A stretch of 64,000 nt of DNA from Zarea fungicola (Eukaryota > Ascomycota > Sordariomycetes > Hypocreales > Cordycipitaceae), in contig FWCC01000134.1 in NCBI GenBank assembly GCA_900169235.1, forward strand, positions 1-64,000, given 5' to 3'. A program made the position numbers and the translations under genes. The notes under the pieces were generated by a model, which saw only the letters and a list, made by a program, of their open reading frames with translations, searched no databases and was not told where the DNA came from. Numbering within the stretch: the first letter of the stretch is position 1; each line of letters starts with the position of its first letter. Shown here one piece after another: positions 11,853 through 24,300 of the stretch.

Positions 11853-11953
11853 GGACAAACGGGGAATCGAACCCCGGACCACTCCCAATCGTTGAATCAA
11901 CTGAATTGCTCAGAGAATGCTAAGGGAGTATTATACCACTAAACCATTCGCCC
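11853..11953 (-). tRNA. tRNA-Ala (AGC) with a ~30-nt intron
   Basis: The minus strand folds as a tRNA. The acceptor arm GGGCGAA pairs with TTTGTCC and contains a G3:U70 wobble, the alanine identity element. A D-arm with GGTTTAGTGG follows, then an anticodon stem CTCCC/GGGAG with loop TTAGCAT and anticodon AGC. The T-arm reads CCGGGGTTCGATTCCCCG. An intron of about 30 nt interrupts the loop one base 3' of the anticodon, the canonical site in eukaryotic nuclear tRNAs. The mature length without intron is about 71 nt before CCA addition. Confidence 0.85.
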
Positions 11954-12316
11954 AATTGCTTTGGTGATGTGTCGACTCGGTCGCCTATTCGCAAAGACAC
12001 TTGTCTAGTCATTTGCAACGTATTATTGAGATGGTTGCTTCCTACGTTGAATGATGACGTCGTCCGTTAGGAGCTCCCAAGGTCGTGTCTCGGGCCAAAT
12101 CCGCATCGATGTCCTACCGCGAAATGTAGAGCAGCGTACGCCGGCAACTTCAAGTATGAGAAAATGCACAAAGAAATAGAGTGCTCGGGTCGAGCCTTGA
12201 AACGTCCATTCCGCCATTTTTATTTCTTCTCTGGTCATCACAATTGCCCTTGGACCAAGAGAGGCCGGTCAATCTATATTTATGTATTTCATTGTAAAGA
12301 GGCTATGCAAGCTATG
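11954..12316. other. intergenic
   Basis: No gene was recognised. The interval contains the tRNA 5' flank and the 3' flank of the ankyrin gene. Confidence 0.35.
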
Positions 12317-15300
12317 CTATATACTAAACTCCCATGCCCTAGTTCCCATGATTTCAACAAAGATCGTTGCTGCGGCTAACCACCAGCAGGATATCGCAAA
12401 TGAACTCTGAATGTCGTGTTTGAGGGCCCCCCACAGTATCCCAAAGAGCAGACTAGCAAGCACAAAAAAAATGCCAATAATTAAGAAGTTTTTTGTCATA
12501 TCCCAGCCCTCTCTATAACATATACCCCAAGCCAGTCTTAATTCTCCATTCCCAGTCTTGAGATCTCCCGTTCTTCTCTTTGGAAGCTGTCGCAAGACTA
12601 GCGACGAACCTACCTTTGCACCATCGGGGTTTCTGAAAAAGTTCATCAACATATTTTTTCCGACAGGCGGCGAGAGCTCGGACGGAATTGGACTGCAATC
12701 GTACTCGGTACCAGTTGGTGCAATCAGAGTGATTGGAGGCACACAATTGCAGGGGCCGCCCTTTTCACAGAGATCCTCGTGGATCCTTACATCAATGTGT
12801 TGGCCACCTCCATAAAGAAACTAGAATAATGCACTATTAGGAAGTGCCGCAATGGCCACACAGGGGTGTAGCCAGTTCATACCTTCATAAAGTGGATGCT
12901 TTCAACTTTTCTTAGAGACCAGTATGACTTAAATTTCATTTCTTGTTGACGGTATTTATCTCGCAATAAATGGAATAAGTCTCGATCGTCAAGAACATCT
13001 GTAACTTCTTCTGGGCAAAACAAGGTTTGATACCGTCCTCGTTCTATACAAATCATAAGGTGGAGGCTGTTTGTAGATTTTGTAGCCATTTCGATATCTT
13101 CTTGATACCGACTGTCTTGAATGTTTGGATTAGAGGCCAATCTGCCTTGATAATCCTGCCCTTGAGAGAGGCAAGCGTGTGGTGTAGTGGAGATTGGAGA
13201 ATCTCTTTGAAGAAGAACACGAGTACCGAGACTTGTTCCGCTTCGAGTACCAGCCCTCGAACTATACGCCGAGGTTTCCAAGTATTGACGTAAACTTTCA
13301 AGTGCACCTGATTCGCGCTCTATATAGTCATCATAGAGCTTCCTTCCCCGTCCCTACGAAGAATTAGCCTTTGCAAAAGCCAACAACAATGTGACTAGAT
13401 ATCCAGACATATGGTGGACTACCATTTGCCACTTACATCTCTCCATCGAACACGTTGATAACCATCTGGGATTGGCGGCTCTCCTAGTCTAATATGGGCC
13501 ATAAAACTACGTAATGCGTTGAAAATCTTTGCGGTAGCTGTCTGTGTGATAGAGAGTTGGTTCATGCTCAACAGTGGATCCAGTTAATTGGCTCGAGTCT
13601 TTCACTGAGTTTTCGATGTCCGAAACTTCGACTTCATTTGCACTTCCAGCTTCACTTTCACTTGCAGCTTCATTTGCAATTCCAACTTTGCTTCTAATTC
13701 CAGCTTCATCCCCAGTTACAGCCTCGTTTGCAATTTTCATGCCAGGATTAATTCCGTCAGCTCTTCCAGTTGATAGTGCGTTGACGACAGCATCACCTGA
13801 GCTCCGCCGTGTTTTGAGTGGCTGTTGGACAATTTCAAACTCTGCATTCTCTGTAGCCCAGGGCCTCACTCTCCTTTCAAGGTAATCTCTGCGACTAAGA
13901 GTTTCGCCAGCCTTGCTCTGAAGCAACCAGACTAGGTATCCGTCACCGTCGTTTTCCGCCCGGCTTAATGCCGTCCAGCCTTCTGCATCTTCGTCATCTC
14001 TATTACAGTGGTGATCAATGAGCAGTTTAACAACATCATGACTTTGCTGTTCGGTTGCCACAATTAATGGGGTGCGGCCTTTGTTGTCCTTTTCATTGAT
14101 ATCACAGTGGTGATCAACGAGCATTCTAGCAACTTCATAGTTGCCTGCTGCTACTGCCACGAGGAACGGCGTCTGGCCTCTTTCATCTTTGTCATTAATA
14201 TCACACTGGTGATCAATGAGCAATTTAATAATATTGCAACTGCCACATGCTTTTTATCGAGAAGTGCCTTGGCAATGTTAAGATATCCTTTCTCCGCTGC
14301 AATAGATAATGGCGTTCTGCCCTCGTAATTATCCTTCTCACTTGGGTTCACATGATCGTTTTCAAGAAGTGATGTGGCAATTTCAAGATATCCAAGCCGG
14401 ATTGCGCTGGACAGTGGTGCTTTGCCCATAAACTTTTCATTCAGGTTTACAGTCTTGTTGCTCATGAGCGCTTTGGCAATGTCTAGAAATCCATTCTGTA
14501 TTGCAGAAGACAATATTGATGAGCCAGTGTAGTCAGCTACACTAAATCTAACATCTTGTTCTTCAAAAAACAGGTCAACCATCTCTTGATCGTTGTTTTG
14601 CAGAGCATAAGCTAATGGTGTTTCTCCACGATGATCTGGAGAGTGAGGATTTGCGCCGTAATTTGTCACTAGTAGCTTAGCTATCCGGTAATCGCAGTAT
14701 TTGGTAGCCCAGAAAAGTGGCCCTCGGCCCAAGGCGTCTGGGGAATTAGGGTCATCACCAAGGCTGAGAAGACGTTCCACTGTGGGCTGATATCCTTTCT
14801 GTATGGCCCAGAAAAGTGGTGATTGCCCATCTTTATTTTGGACAGCTATTTGGATGTCCTCTCTGTTGAGAAGCATATCGGTAATTGCCTCCATCTTAAG
14901 GCGTACCGCCCATAGAAGCGAGGTGTTGCCATTGTTGTCTTGGGCATTTATGTCAACACCGTCAACGGTAAGCAGAAGCCTAGAAGCAAAAAGGTGCCCA
15001 TTTTCAATAGCATATAGAAGTGGTGTCCTGCCAGATTTGTCTTTACTATTAACATTGACCCAGCTTTTGCTAAGAATGGCTTGAATAACTTGGTCGTGGC
15101 CCCGTTGCGCTGCCCATGAAAGCGGCGTCTGATCATTATAATCTTTCATATCAGGATCAACACCGTCGTCTCCGAGAAGCAACTGAGTTGTCCTTTTTCG
15201 ACCATTTCGTGCAGCCCAGGACAGTGGCGTCTGGCCAAAGTTGTCTTGGGAATTCAAGTCAATGCCAGAATAGAAGGTGAGCACTTCTGTATCCTCTTCA

Positions 15301-15887
15301 TGACCGCTCTGCGATGTAAATGGTGCATGGTTACCACATGTATCTTCAACCACGCTTTCGACATCAGAGCGGGGTTCAAATTGCCACAAGATGTCAGATA
15401 TTGAGATTTCCGCAACACGAGTTTCGGAGTTTTGTCGCTGACGGTAGATATGATTCATAACCAGAAGAAACATGACACCGTATTCGTCACCGTTACCGGC
15501 TGCCCATGATAGCGGTGTTCTGCCGTCTTGATCTATCAGCTCGAGGCGATCCGGTGCACTTATATAGATGCCAAGACTCGGCACCCTCTGTACCATGCTA
15601 AAGACATAGTTAGCTTCGTGCATCCAGCGTCTGTCTATCCCATGCTGTATTCTTACGCTTGGAATTTGTCGCCCATTGTCTTTTCTCCGTACGCGTCTAC
15701 ACTCTTGAAGTCGAACCTGGTCTGAAGTATTTACGGCAAAGTCACCGAGTTTGATGTTTAAGAGAGAAAGTAAGCAATCATGTTTGAGGGGTTTGGAGGC
15801 AACTACAGGACGTATAGAAACGGTGGCGCAGTAGCGCGGGGATGCTGGCTGACGAGCTGAATTTGTAGGGGGTGTCGGGCTCTGCAT
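12317..15887 (-). CDS. ankyrin-repeat protein with C-terminal two-helix membrane domain; frame broken
   Basis: The minus-strand frame from the ATG at 15887 holds about a dozen ankyrin repeats (units such as GQTPLSWAARNGRKRTTQLLL) until about 14235. There it shifts frame and continues as more repeats (13507-14260). A further splice with GTGAAA donor, TTAAC branch and CACACAG acceptor, about 61 nt near 13545-13605, fuses in frame to a domain beginning RSFMAHIRLGEPPIPDGYQR. Later exons read KLYDDYIERE, then ESIHFMK joined across a GTATGA intron to FLYGGGQHIDVR. The protein ends with two hydrophobic helices (NFLIIGIFFVLASLLFGILW and a second near the C-terminus). The intron near 13330-13440 lacks a clean in-frame consensus donor. 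The frame break could be a real mutation or a repeat-collapse error, so the gene may be a pseudogene. Function is unknown. Confidence 0.6.
14215..14265 (-). other. frame-shifting junction inside an ankyrin repeat
   Basis: The upstream frame reads IAKALLDKKHV and would enter the next repeat linker. The sequence instead jumps to the middle of a repeat helix in another frame (CNIIKLLIDHQCDIND). About half a repeat is missing, and no GT-AG pair can bridge the junction. Confidence 0.65.
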
Positions 15888-17149
15888 TCATCTCCTTTAT
15901 TCGCCAAATAAATGCGGAAAACCAGTGCGAGCCTTTTGGACACGTCACTGTGCAGAGCACCATGCATGAAGAGGCAAAGTAGGGCGAATAGAGAGATGCT
16001 TAGCACAAGTTGCGCTATTCATCTTACAAAGTAGACTTAGTAGTTGGTGGCTTCCACTCCACATTGGAAATTTCACGACCGTTTCCTATTAAACCTGTTT
16101 TTTTTTGGTCTACCAGTGACTTATGCATTTGGTGGTACGCTGAAGAAAATGGACTGCCCGTCCAAGCAGCAACTCCGAGTCTTAAGCGAGTCGACATCTC
16201 CCAAGAGCACTCTAATGAACAAAGAAAAAGAAAAAAGCCAGTGATATTTAGTGGTAGATAGAATATTGAAATAAAGCGTAATGAATAGGATGTAGTAGCA
16301 CTCAGCTAGTCGGGATTTTCGGTCGTACTTACAGTATATATGCTCACTGGCGACAAGACGGAGGGCTTGCTTTGGAGCTTCGTGAGCTACCTACCTACAC
16401 ACCTGGGATGCTGTCAGTGTACAGTCTGTGGGAGCTATCTGGGTGACAAACGAATTGACAGAGTAGCGTCAAAGAAATCAAAATTTAATTCAGCCTGGTC
16501 TGAGAGATTGTCGGTCATTTATTACTGACTAGGCCTTTTTACAACCAGAAACTGTGTGTAAGTGAATACCTCTCCCTGGGGGGGGGGGGTAATCAATGCG
16601 AAAAGAATTAGTTTTGTGGTCGATCTAGAACTCCTACCAATCTTACCTTTACATAGCCACAGTAACCTTGCAAAATATCAAAAACACGTCGCAGAGCAAA
16701 CTTTCTCTCTACACGAAATAAACCTAGTAAAATTACTCGGCTATATACCTACTAGTTAACTTAGTTATGTGGGTGGCTTATGATATGAGCATATTTGTGG
16801 CCGCGCTCAACATTTGCTCGGCCATGTATATATAATAATGAATGCGGGTATCGTTCGACAGTCGCTTGACCTAATGTTCAAATCCTTTTTGTATTTTGCC
16901 AAGTGGAAAAAATGTGCGCCTCTTAATAATAAAACCGGGATGGACACTCATGCAGGTCTGCCCACAATCCTACTCGCACCCCCGCAGACTCGCTCCTCAT
17001 CTTGTCCAACCTGCCGGCAACAACGCCCTTTTTCATCTCCTCTCAGCGGCCTAGTGACAAGTTTCATCTGAAAAAAGGCGCAGAATCTCGGCCATATTAT
17101 CAGATAGCAAGCTTTTGGTCGACTAATTGGCGCAACCATCATCATTAAC
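15888..17149. other. intergenic, divergent promoters
   Basis: The interval separates the start of the minus-strand ankyrin gene from the start of the plus-strand transporter gene. It contains a G homopolymer (about 16579-16589) and AT-rich DNA around 16700-16850. No gene was recognised. Confidence 0.4.
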
Positions 17150-18777
17150 ATGACCAACCACATCGACGAGCGCGAGCCGCTGATCGCGGAGGCGGACGCC
17201 ACACAACCACCCGCGCGCCAGCCCGTCCCGAGCCGCACGGTTTGGACCGTCCTCATCCTGAGCTACCTGCAGATCTTTTGCTCCCAATTCTATGCCATGG
17301 CAATGAACACAATCATTTACGAGAAGCTCGAGGGCCTGCTCTGCCACGACATGTACGGCAGCGACGTCCAGGACCCGCTGCGCGACCCCCGCTGCAAGGG
17401 CGAGGCCGTGCAGGCGTCCCTGTCGGTGCTGATAAGCATCGAGGCCAGTTTTGAGATGATTCCGCCGCTGCTGTGCGGTATTGCGTATGGCATGATTGCG
17501 GATGTGTATGGGCGCAAGCCGATTGTGATGCTAGCTACGTTTGGTGCCCTGTTGTATGGTGTTGCCGACATTCTCATCTGTAAGCATTCCGAGTCCCCCC
17601 ATACAAATAACTTGCAGCGATGAAAAGTAACAAATTTCGTTTTTTTTTTNNNNNNNNNNNNNNNNNNNNNNNNNNNNNNNNNNNNNNNNNNNNNNNAAAA
17701 AAAAAAACACCCTTCCTTTCTACAATCTAGCTAACGTGTTTTCCTTTTCTGCAGATCTGCTGTTTTCCTGGCTCTCAATACCTCATTTATAACCGGCCGT
17801 TTTTTCGCCGCCTACCTTGCCGCCGCGGTGCTGCCCCTTGGCCACATCAAGGCCATGTGGACTGTCCTCCTCATTCAAGTCGTCGGGCTGGTATTCGCAT
17901 GTTGTGTGCCCGAGACGTTTCATATCCGCGAGCAACATGCGAGCGATGATGACCAAAATGACGACAATGGAGCATCTCTGAAGAAGAAGCTATCCACGAG
18001 AATCACGGAACTGCGCGCCCAGTCGCTGTCGTCGTTTAAAGAAATGTTTTGGGGTGGCAACACAAAACTTACCCTGCTGTTGATGAGCGCACTCTTCAAT
18101 GGCGTTGGAAAGGACGTCGTCGGGGGTATTCGGAAGCAATACGCCGTCAAGCGCTACTCGCTGTCCTGGCCAGAGGTAAGCTGATCATCCATCGTCTTCC
18201 AGTAACGCAATCTCAGGGTAAAGCATTTATTCTAACAAAATTCGCGCCCCTCCTCCTCTAGGCTGGAATCATCCTCTCCATTGGCGACCTCGTTCGTCTT
18301 ATTGTAGCCCTCGCCGCCGTCCCGCTGCTCGCCTATGCCCTCCGCCGGGCCAAGGTTCTCCCCGTCCGGCAAGATTTTTGGATTGCACGCGGCAGCATCT
18401 TGTTTGCCCTCTTTGCGAGTTGCCTGGCCGGCTTGTCCGAGAATATCCGCTCGTTTACGGTCAGCGTCGTCGTGTATTCGTTTAGCTACTGCCTCGAACC
18501 AACTGTGCGGAGCTTGGTCGTGGCCATGGCGCGCGAGGCGGGCACGGGGAGCATCATCTCGGCCATGGAGGTGCTCACGGCGCTGGGCATTGCCGTGTCG
18601 GGGCCGATTGTGGCAGCGACGTTTCGGCTTGGTATGAAATGGGGCGGTGGATGGATCGGGCTGCCCATGTTTGTTGGGGCCGTGTTGATGGTGCCTGGGG
18701 CGGGGATTCTGCTGGGGATGGGGTATGAGCATGAGGTTGCGGAGGAGAGTGTGGAGGAGAGTGAGGGGCTCTTGTAA
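17150..18777 (+). CDS. major facilitator superfamily transporter, interrupted by an assembly gap
   Basis: The 5' exon (17150-17579) carries a hydrophilic N-terminus, helix 1 (VWTVLILSYLQIFCSQFYAM) and the MFS signature GMIADVYGRKPIVMLATFGA. It ends at a GTAAGC donor inside helix 3. After the N run, coding resumes about 17759 with AVFLALNTSFITGRFFAAYL, runs to a GTAAGC donor after SWPE, and resumes at 18262 through six more hydrophobic segments to the stop at 18777. Compared with related fungal MFS proteins, roughly 60-80 residues (helices 3-4) are missing at the gap. The N count is therefore unlikely to reflect the true gap size, unless the gene is truly deleted. The substrate cannot be inferred. 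Confidence 0.65.
17650..17696. other. assembly gap (47 N)
   Basis: A run of N is flanked by poly-T on the left and poly-A on the right, which are sequences prone to assembly failure. It falls inside the transporter gene. Confidence 0.95.
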
Positions 18778-18919
18778 AGCTTGCAAGCATTTGTAGAATT
18801 TGCGTGAGTATAGAATTTGAGTGAGATTGGATATCAAATATGAATAGATATTTTCTTTATTAATTAGCTAATCAGCGTATGACGCTGCTCGTCGATTTAC
18901 TTCACAGCTAATGCCTACC

Positions 18920-19831
18920 TCAGAGCAATGTGTAGCCTCCGTCGACAATCAGATTCGCCCCCGTCATGTAGCAGCAAGCATCACTCGCAAGGAAGACGTA
19001 AACCTGGGAAACATGTCAGAACAGAAATTTGGCAATGTCAGTGTTCTTTTACTTACACCTTTTAGTTCTGATGTGGCGGCCATGCGCTGGCCTGGGATCA
19101 GCGACACCCACTGCTCCATGCGTTCCTTGGGTTGGTTGTACAGCACTGGCCGTGTCAGCATTTTATTAAAGACATGGTAAAAATAAATGCAGAAACTTAC
19201 TGTCCGTCTCAATGAATCCCGGCGACACGCAATTCACCCTCGCAAAATTCACCCACTCCACCGCCAGCACCTTGGCCAGCTGCACCACGGCCGCCTTGGA
19301 GGCATTGTACGCCGCCTGCCTCTGGGGGATGTTGACGAGCGTCGCGCTCACCGACGCCGTGATGATGAGGTTGCCCCGCCCCTGCTCCTTGAAGATCCTG
19401 CCCGCCGCCTGCGCCGTCCACATGACGCCGTCGTAGTTGACGCTGTTGTTGTCCGCCCACGTCTCCTCGGTGTACTCGAGGCTGGGTATGTCGGCGCACA
19501 CGCCCGAGTTGGCCACCACAATGTCCAGGCGCCCGCCAAAGTCGGCGGTGATGGCCCGGAGGGTGTCGGCCATGGCGGTCCGGGAGCGGACGTCGCCGTG
19601 GTAGGCAGCTACCTTGACGCCCGTGGCCGCGGCAATGACCGTGGCGGCCTCCTCGGCGGCGGCGGCGCTGGTGCTGTAGATGATGGCGACAGAGGCGCCG
19701 GCTTCGGCGAGGCCGCGGACGATTTCGAGGCCGATGCCCCTGGCACCACCCGTAACGGCGGCGACTTTGCCCTGGAGGGAGAACTGGGAGAGCACGGGGT
19801 TGTTGGAGTTGTCGGGGCGGTAGAGAGGCAT
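18920..19831 (-). CDS. short-chain dehydrogenase/reductase, sorbose-reductase-like
   Basis: Three exons (19831-19201, 19145-19057, 19003-18920) encode 267 residues, typical for a classical SDR. The cofactor motif TGGARGIG lies at residues 27-34, NSG follows the central strand, a serine sits in ITASVSA, and the catalytic YNASK lies downstream. The tail PGFIETDMLYNQPKERM and the final SDACCYMTGANLIVDGGYTLL match fungal NADP-dependent sugar or mannitol/sorbose reductases. The substrate cannot be read from sequence. The 3' end lies 142 bp from the end of the convergent MFS gene. An open frame upstream of the chosen start adds 33 residues, but the downstream ATG fits the family better. Confidence 0.85.
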
Positions 19832-21381
19832 GATTGCGGCGAGAGTTCTATGTGAGCTGTAATTGAGATGTAATTGAGAGAAGGCGAGAATTGAGTTTAT
19901 GCAGCAACGTTGAATGAAAGACGAAGACAAAGACGAAAGACAAAAAATGTTTTATATTTATGGGATTATTGCAAGTAAAGATATAGATCTCGCGAGGAGA
20001 TTCGTTCGGGTATTTGGACGGATGAATCCCCGCGATGAGGTAGCCGCTCCAGTGTTGCCCGTTTGCTATAGGCGCACCAATAATCGTCGGCGCTGGCGTG
20101 GAGCTTTACATCATTGGTCATGCTACAAGTTGGATAGAGCCATCACTGTGGTTGGCGAGGAATCTGGATGGATTCAACATGATAAATACCAATAGGTTAA
20201 AAAACTGAAAATTTGAAAATTGAAAAAAGCTCATCGATGGCTGAAATCTCTCAATCGTATTACAATGGTGTGGCTGGCTGTCTTGGTCCGTCGAGTACGC
20301 GGCCTGCAAGGATCCGTCTCTATTTAAAGCGGGTGCCAAAGCCTGTCTATTCCCCGATGCCAATGTCTGTGCTCGGCAAACTTGCAAGACAATAGGATCG
20401 GCGGATGTTGGACTGCCGGGCGTGTTTAACTTTCGGCTTCTTTGTATTAAGCTTCTTGCCAAGGGTGTGGTGCAGGATGCATGACATTGGATGATACAGG
20501 CCAGTCTGGAATGGCTAGGCATTTTTAATGACCAGTGTCGTCGTCAACAATTCGGTTTCGTCGGTCCATGTCCACCCACCTTTTCTTATACGATTGCTGC
20601 TGGGGTTGCGTCACCTCGTGGAGGTGCTTTGCTGGGGTGCAGTATGCAGGGGGCTGTGCAGAATGGTGTGGCAGGCATGGGAGGAGCAGCAAGTCGCGGC
20701 ATCGATTCTCAAACAAGACATGGTGGTGCGAGCGATGGGGCCAAGAACGAGACCCAGCAAATGGCGAATTTCAAGCCTAGCGGGGTTTAACGTGGAGGAG
20801 CGATTATGGCGACAAAAGAAGAGAGACCATTGGGATGGAGAGTTTTGTGTATTGTTTGCAGAGGTGGTGATGTTCCAACATCAATCAAGGTGTGGCTGGT
20901 GCAATGGTACCTGGGCAAGTGTTCGACAGCGCCTTACAGGGCATTACAGCGGCGCACCACCGCACTTTACTGCACTTTGCAGCGGAAGCTCGATCCTGTA
21001 GCGCATAAATCCACTGTAAATGTCCGCCAGCCACGCGTTTGCTCCCATTTTTAGACTGCCAAGCCACGCTACCGCCCGGCTTTTAGCTGCCGGTGGGCAA
21101 AACGGAGGGCAGACGGCTGAGTAAGACCAACGATGACCTGCAGGTTTCCGAGACATGATTCTTCAATCCCTTCTATATCAAACTTTCACTTCTCAGTCAC
21201 TTCTCGTTGGTTTGCTAGCTCTCAGTCCATCTTCTTGAGCTGCCGTTTCTATAACACCTCGTTTCCAGCGTTGTTTTCCCGGCTAGGCGAGCGTCGTTGC
21301 ACAGAGGCAAACAAACACTCGCGCCCGCCACACCATCAATCCATCCGCTACATACATACAATGACTGCTTCCTAAGCGGCC
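19832..21381. other. intergenic, divergent promoters
   Basis: The interval lies between the divergent SDR gene and the giant ankyrin gene. Several unsupported short frames occur. The last 250 bp are pyrimidine-rich and look like a fungal promoter and 5' leader for the downstream gene. Confidence 0.4.
21361..21375 (+). promoter_or_regulatory. minimal upstream ORF (4 codons + stop)
   Basis: ATG ACT GCT TCC TAA ends six nucleotides before the main start at 21382. If it lies in the mRNA leader, translation of the large protein would depend on leaky scanning or reinitiation. Confidence 0.45.
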
Positions 21382-24300
21382 ATGTCGCCTCTCACTCCCA
21401 ATGAGCGCCAAAAGCGTATCCTCCAGCTATCTTCAGAATGGGGTCTCGTCATTCCGCCCACCCCGACGCCACTCACGAAACCCCTCCGTTCAACCTTTCT
21501 AGGCCCTGGTGACGATGATGCTGCTGAGGCTCTCATGCAAAGGCGAGCCGTCGAAGCCGCCCAGCTCCGGCCAAAGGGTGGTCTTTCTCGCGCATTTTCC
21601 ACAAACAACCTGAAAAAGGGCAAAAATTGGGATCCTCGCGAGTTGGTTGAGGCTCTCGCCGCCCACGTCGCCAATGGCGGCTCCGCAGGCATAGCCCAGG
21701 CCCTGATTGCCAAGCTTTCTGCCGCCGGCGTCGATCTGTCCGGCAATCAGAGGCAAAAGTCTGGTCTGCTAAGTCGCAGAAAGAGCGTCGACTTGCTGAC
21801 AGATCGAACTCGCCTCCTTCGTCTGGCAACTGACAACGGAGACGTAGACATGGTGCAAGTCCTGATCCCACATGCTGACCCCGTTGCCATTGACGCCAGT
21901 ATCCCTGCCGCCATTCGAAAGAATGATTCCCCAGTCGTGGAACTCTTGCTCAGATATGGCGCCAACGTCGGTGAAACCGCCGACGGACAGGATGCCTTTC
22001 GCAATGCCTGCGCAGTACATGGCCAATCTGGCATGATTGGCAAGGTCCTCCACTCCCCCGGCTGCCCATCGCCGCCGCTAGTATCGCAGGCCATGTGTGA
22101 TGCTTCACGGTCTGGGTGTTTGGAAAGTGTTTTACAGCTCAGTCGATCTACTGCCGATGGCAACTACAACCATGGCGACGCACTCGTCGCCGCCGTCAAC
22201 ATGGGTCGCCGAGACATTGCACTCGCCATCATCATGGGGAACAAGCCCCCCCAGCCGCCTGTTCTCAACAGCGCATTCACCACCCTCTACACCCACTCTT
22301 CTCTTAACCCATCCACCAAACTCGATATTGCTGAGCTGCTCTTGTGCGCCGGAGCAGACGGGCAAGCACCCGCGATGGCCCTCGAGCAGGCCTGCAAATC
22401 CCAGTTCTACGACATGGTCTTTCTTCTCGCCAACTACAACGTCTCCATTGAACACAACGAAGCCGCAGCGCTGAAATATGCAATTTCTCGCGGCGACATG
22501 GAACTCGTTGGCAATCTACTCAGCAGCCGCGCTGCATTGAACCCGCAGCATGCCTCTGCTTGTGCCTCACTCATTCCGAAACAATCGCCCTTTGAGGGAC
22601 GCCTATCGCTACTCACACAACTCCTCCACCGCGGTGCCAGTGGCCATGCTCTGAGCCAGTGTCTTATTGACGCTGCAGAATCAGGCGACCTTGAGTCGGT
22701 TGAACTGCTGCTCAATCCTCGCTTTCCTCAAAATACAGGCGCTTCCAATGGTACTCCGTCGTCGCTTACCACACACGCTGTGGCCTCGGTAGACTTTCGC
22801 GATGGAGAAGCCCTGCGCACTGCCGTCATTAGAGCCGACACAGTCCTGGCTCAGAAGCTCTTGAGAGCCCGTCCCTCGCCACAGACGATAACATCCGTCT
22901 TTCCACTAACCAGGAAGCTCCCCGTACAGGACCGTCACCAAATGGTCAGCCTTTTTCTCCAAGGCTCTCTTTCTGGCGATTGTCTCCATGCAGCATTACA
23001 AGACGCGCTGTCACCACCGCCATCGCAGCGGGATGATAACCTCATCAAGCAATTACTTTCTACCGGTGCTGATATCAACTATAACTCAGGGGAAGGCTTG
23101 GTACCACTGATCAAGCAGATGGACCTGAAACTTCTCGCCATGATGGGTAACAGCATCTCGCCCCAAACGGCCGCATCCCGCCTTTCCGACGCCATGCATG
23201 TACCTGACCATCGCTCCCGATTTGAGATGATTAAGATTTTTCTTGCTGCTGGAGCTGTCATTGGCGTTGCAGAAGTGGCGACTGCAACCCTCGAAACTCT
23301 GTCGGAAAAGCCCGTCGACATGTCCCTACTGCGCTTGCTCCTGGAGGCGGGCAGCGCTGATATCAACGGCTGCGACGGGGGAATCATGGCCAAGGCGGTG
23401 GAAAATCCAGACCCCAAGGTTCTTGATCTATTATTGTTTTATGGTCAGCCATCTCCAGCATCCATCACATGTGGCCTTGACGCTCTTGCGCCCAAGCTCT
23501 CCAATGATTTGAAAAAATGGAAATTTGACGCCATTCTTTCCAAATCAACAAAGTCAGTCGATTTACACCGCGTGCTCATTCTTGAAGTGCAGTCCATTGT
23601 CGAGCACAAGAGCATGAAGCCGAGTCTCAAGGTACTTCAGGCGCTGCTAAACTCCAGCGCTGATGCCAACGCCTACAATGCCGCAGCTTTATGCCATGCT
23701 GTCATTGCCGCGGATCTAGCCATGGTAAAACAACTTCTGGGAGGCCGCATCACGATAAATCCGCTCTCTCTGGGCGTTGCTCTCCCGCATGCGTTGCGCA
23801 TTGCCGATCAAGAAGCGCGTCACTCGGTTACTGAAGCATTGATTGGAGCGGGGGCGCCTCCAGCAGAAATTAGCAGAGCCCTTCAACATGCTATCAAGGT
23901 TCACCCCGGCGATACGACGCTTATTGGACTTCTTTCTACCAAGGCAGATACCAGTGAAGGCGACATTCTGTCTTTGGCTGTTGAAAAAGAGTCACCGCAA
24001 CTTATCGCGCTGCTCTTGAAAAATGCCAAATCATCTTCTCAAGAACGCAGCACAGCTTTGACCAAGGCGATGGACATTAAAACCCGAACCACGAGGCATG
24101 ATATTTGCAAAACCCTACTAGCAGCTGGTGTTCCCGCAGACACGGCCTCTATAGCGCTCTTGGTTGCTGCGCGGGACGGCGATGTGGCTTTGGGCGATCT
24201 CTTAATGACGCACGGAGCCAGCATTTCCACGAATAACGGCCAGGCCATTATTGAAGCCTGCAGAGGTGGCTCCATTGATGTGTTGAGGGTTCTTCTCAAG

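Noticed and set aside
16579..16589. Poly-G run as a functional element
   Set aside because: A single homopolymer without context; possibly a sequencing-prone site only.
19187..19855. 222-residue plus-strand frame opposite the SDR gene
   Set aside because: It is the antisense shadow of a GC-rich real gene with clear SDR motifs on the minus strand.
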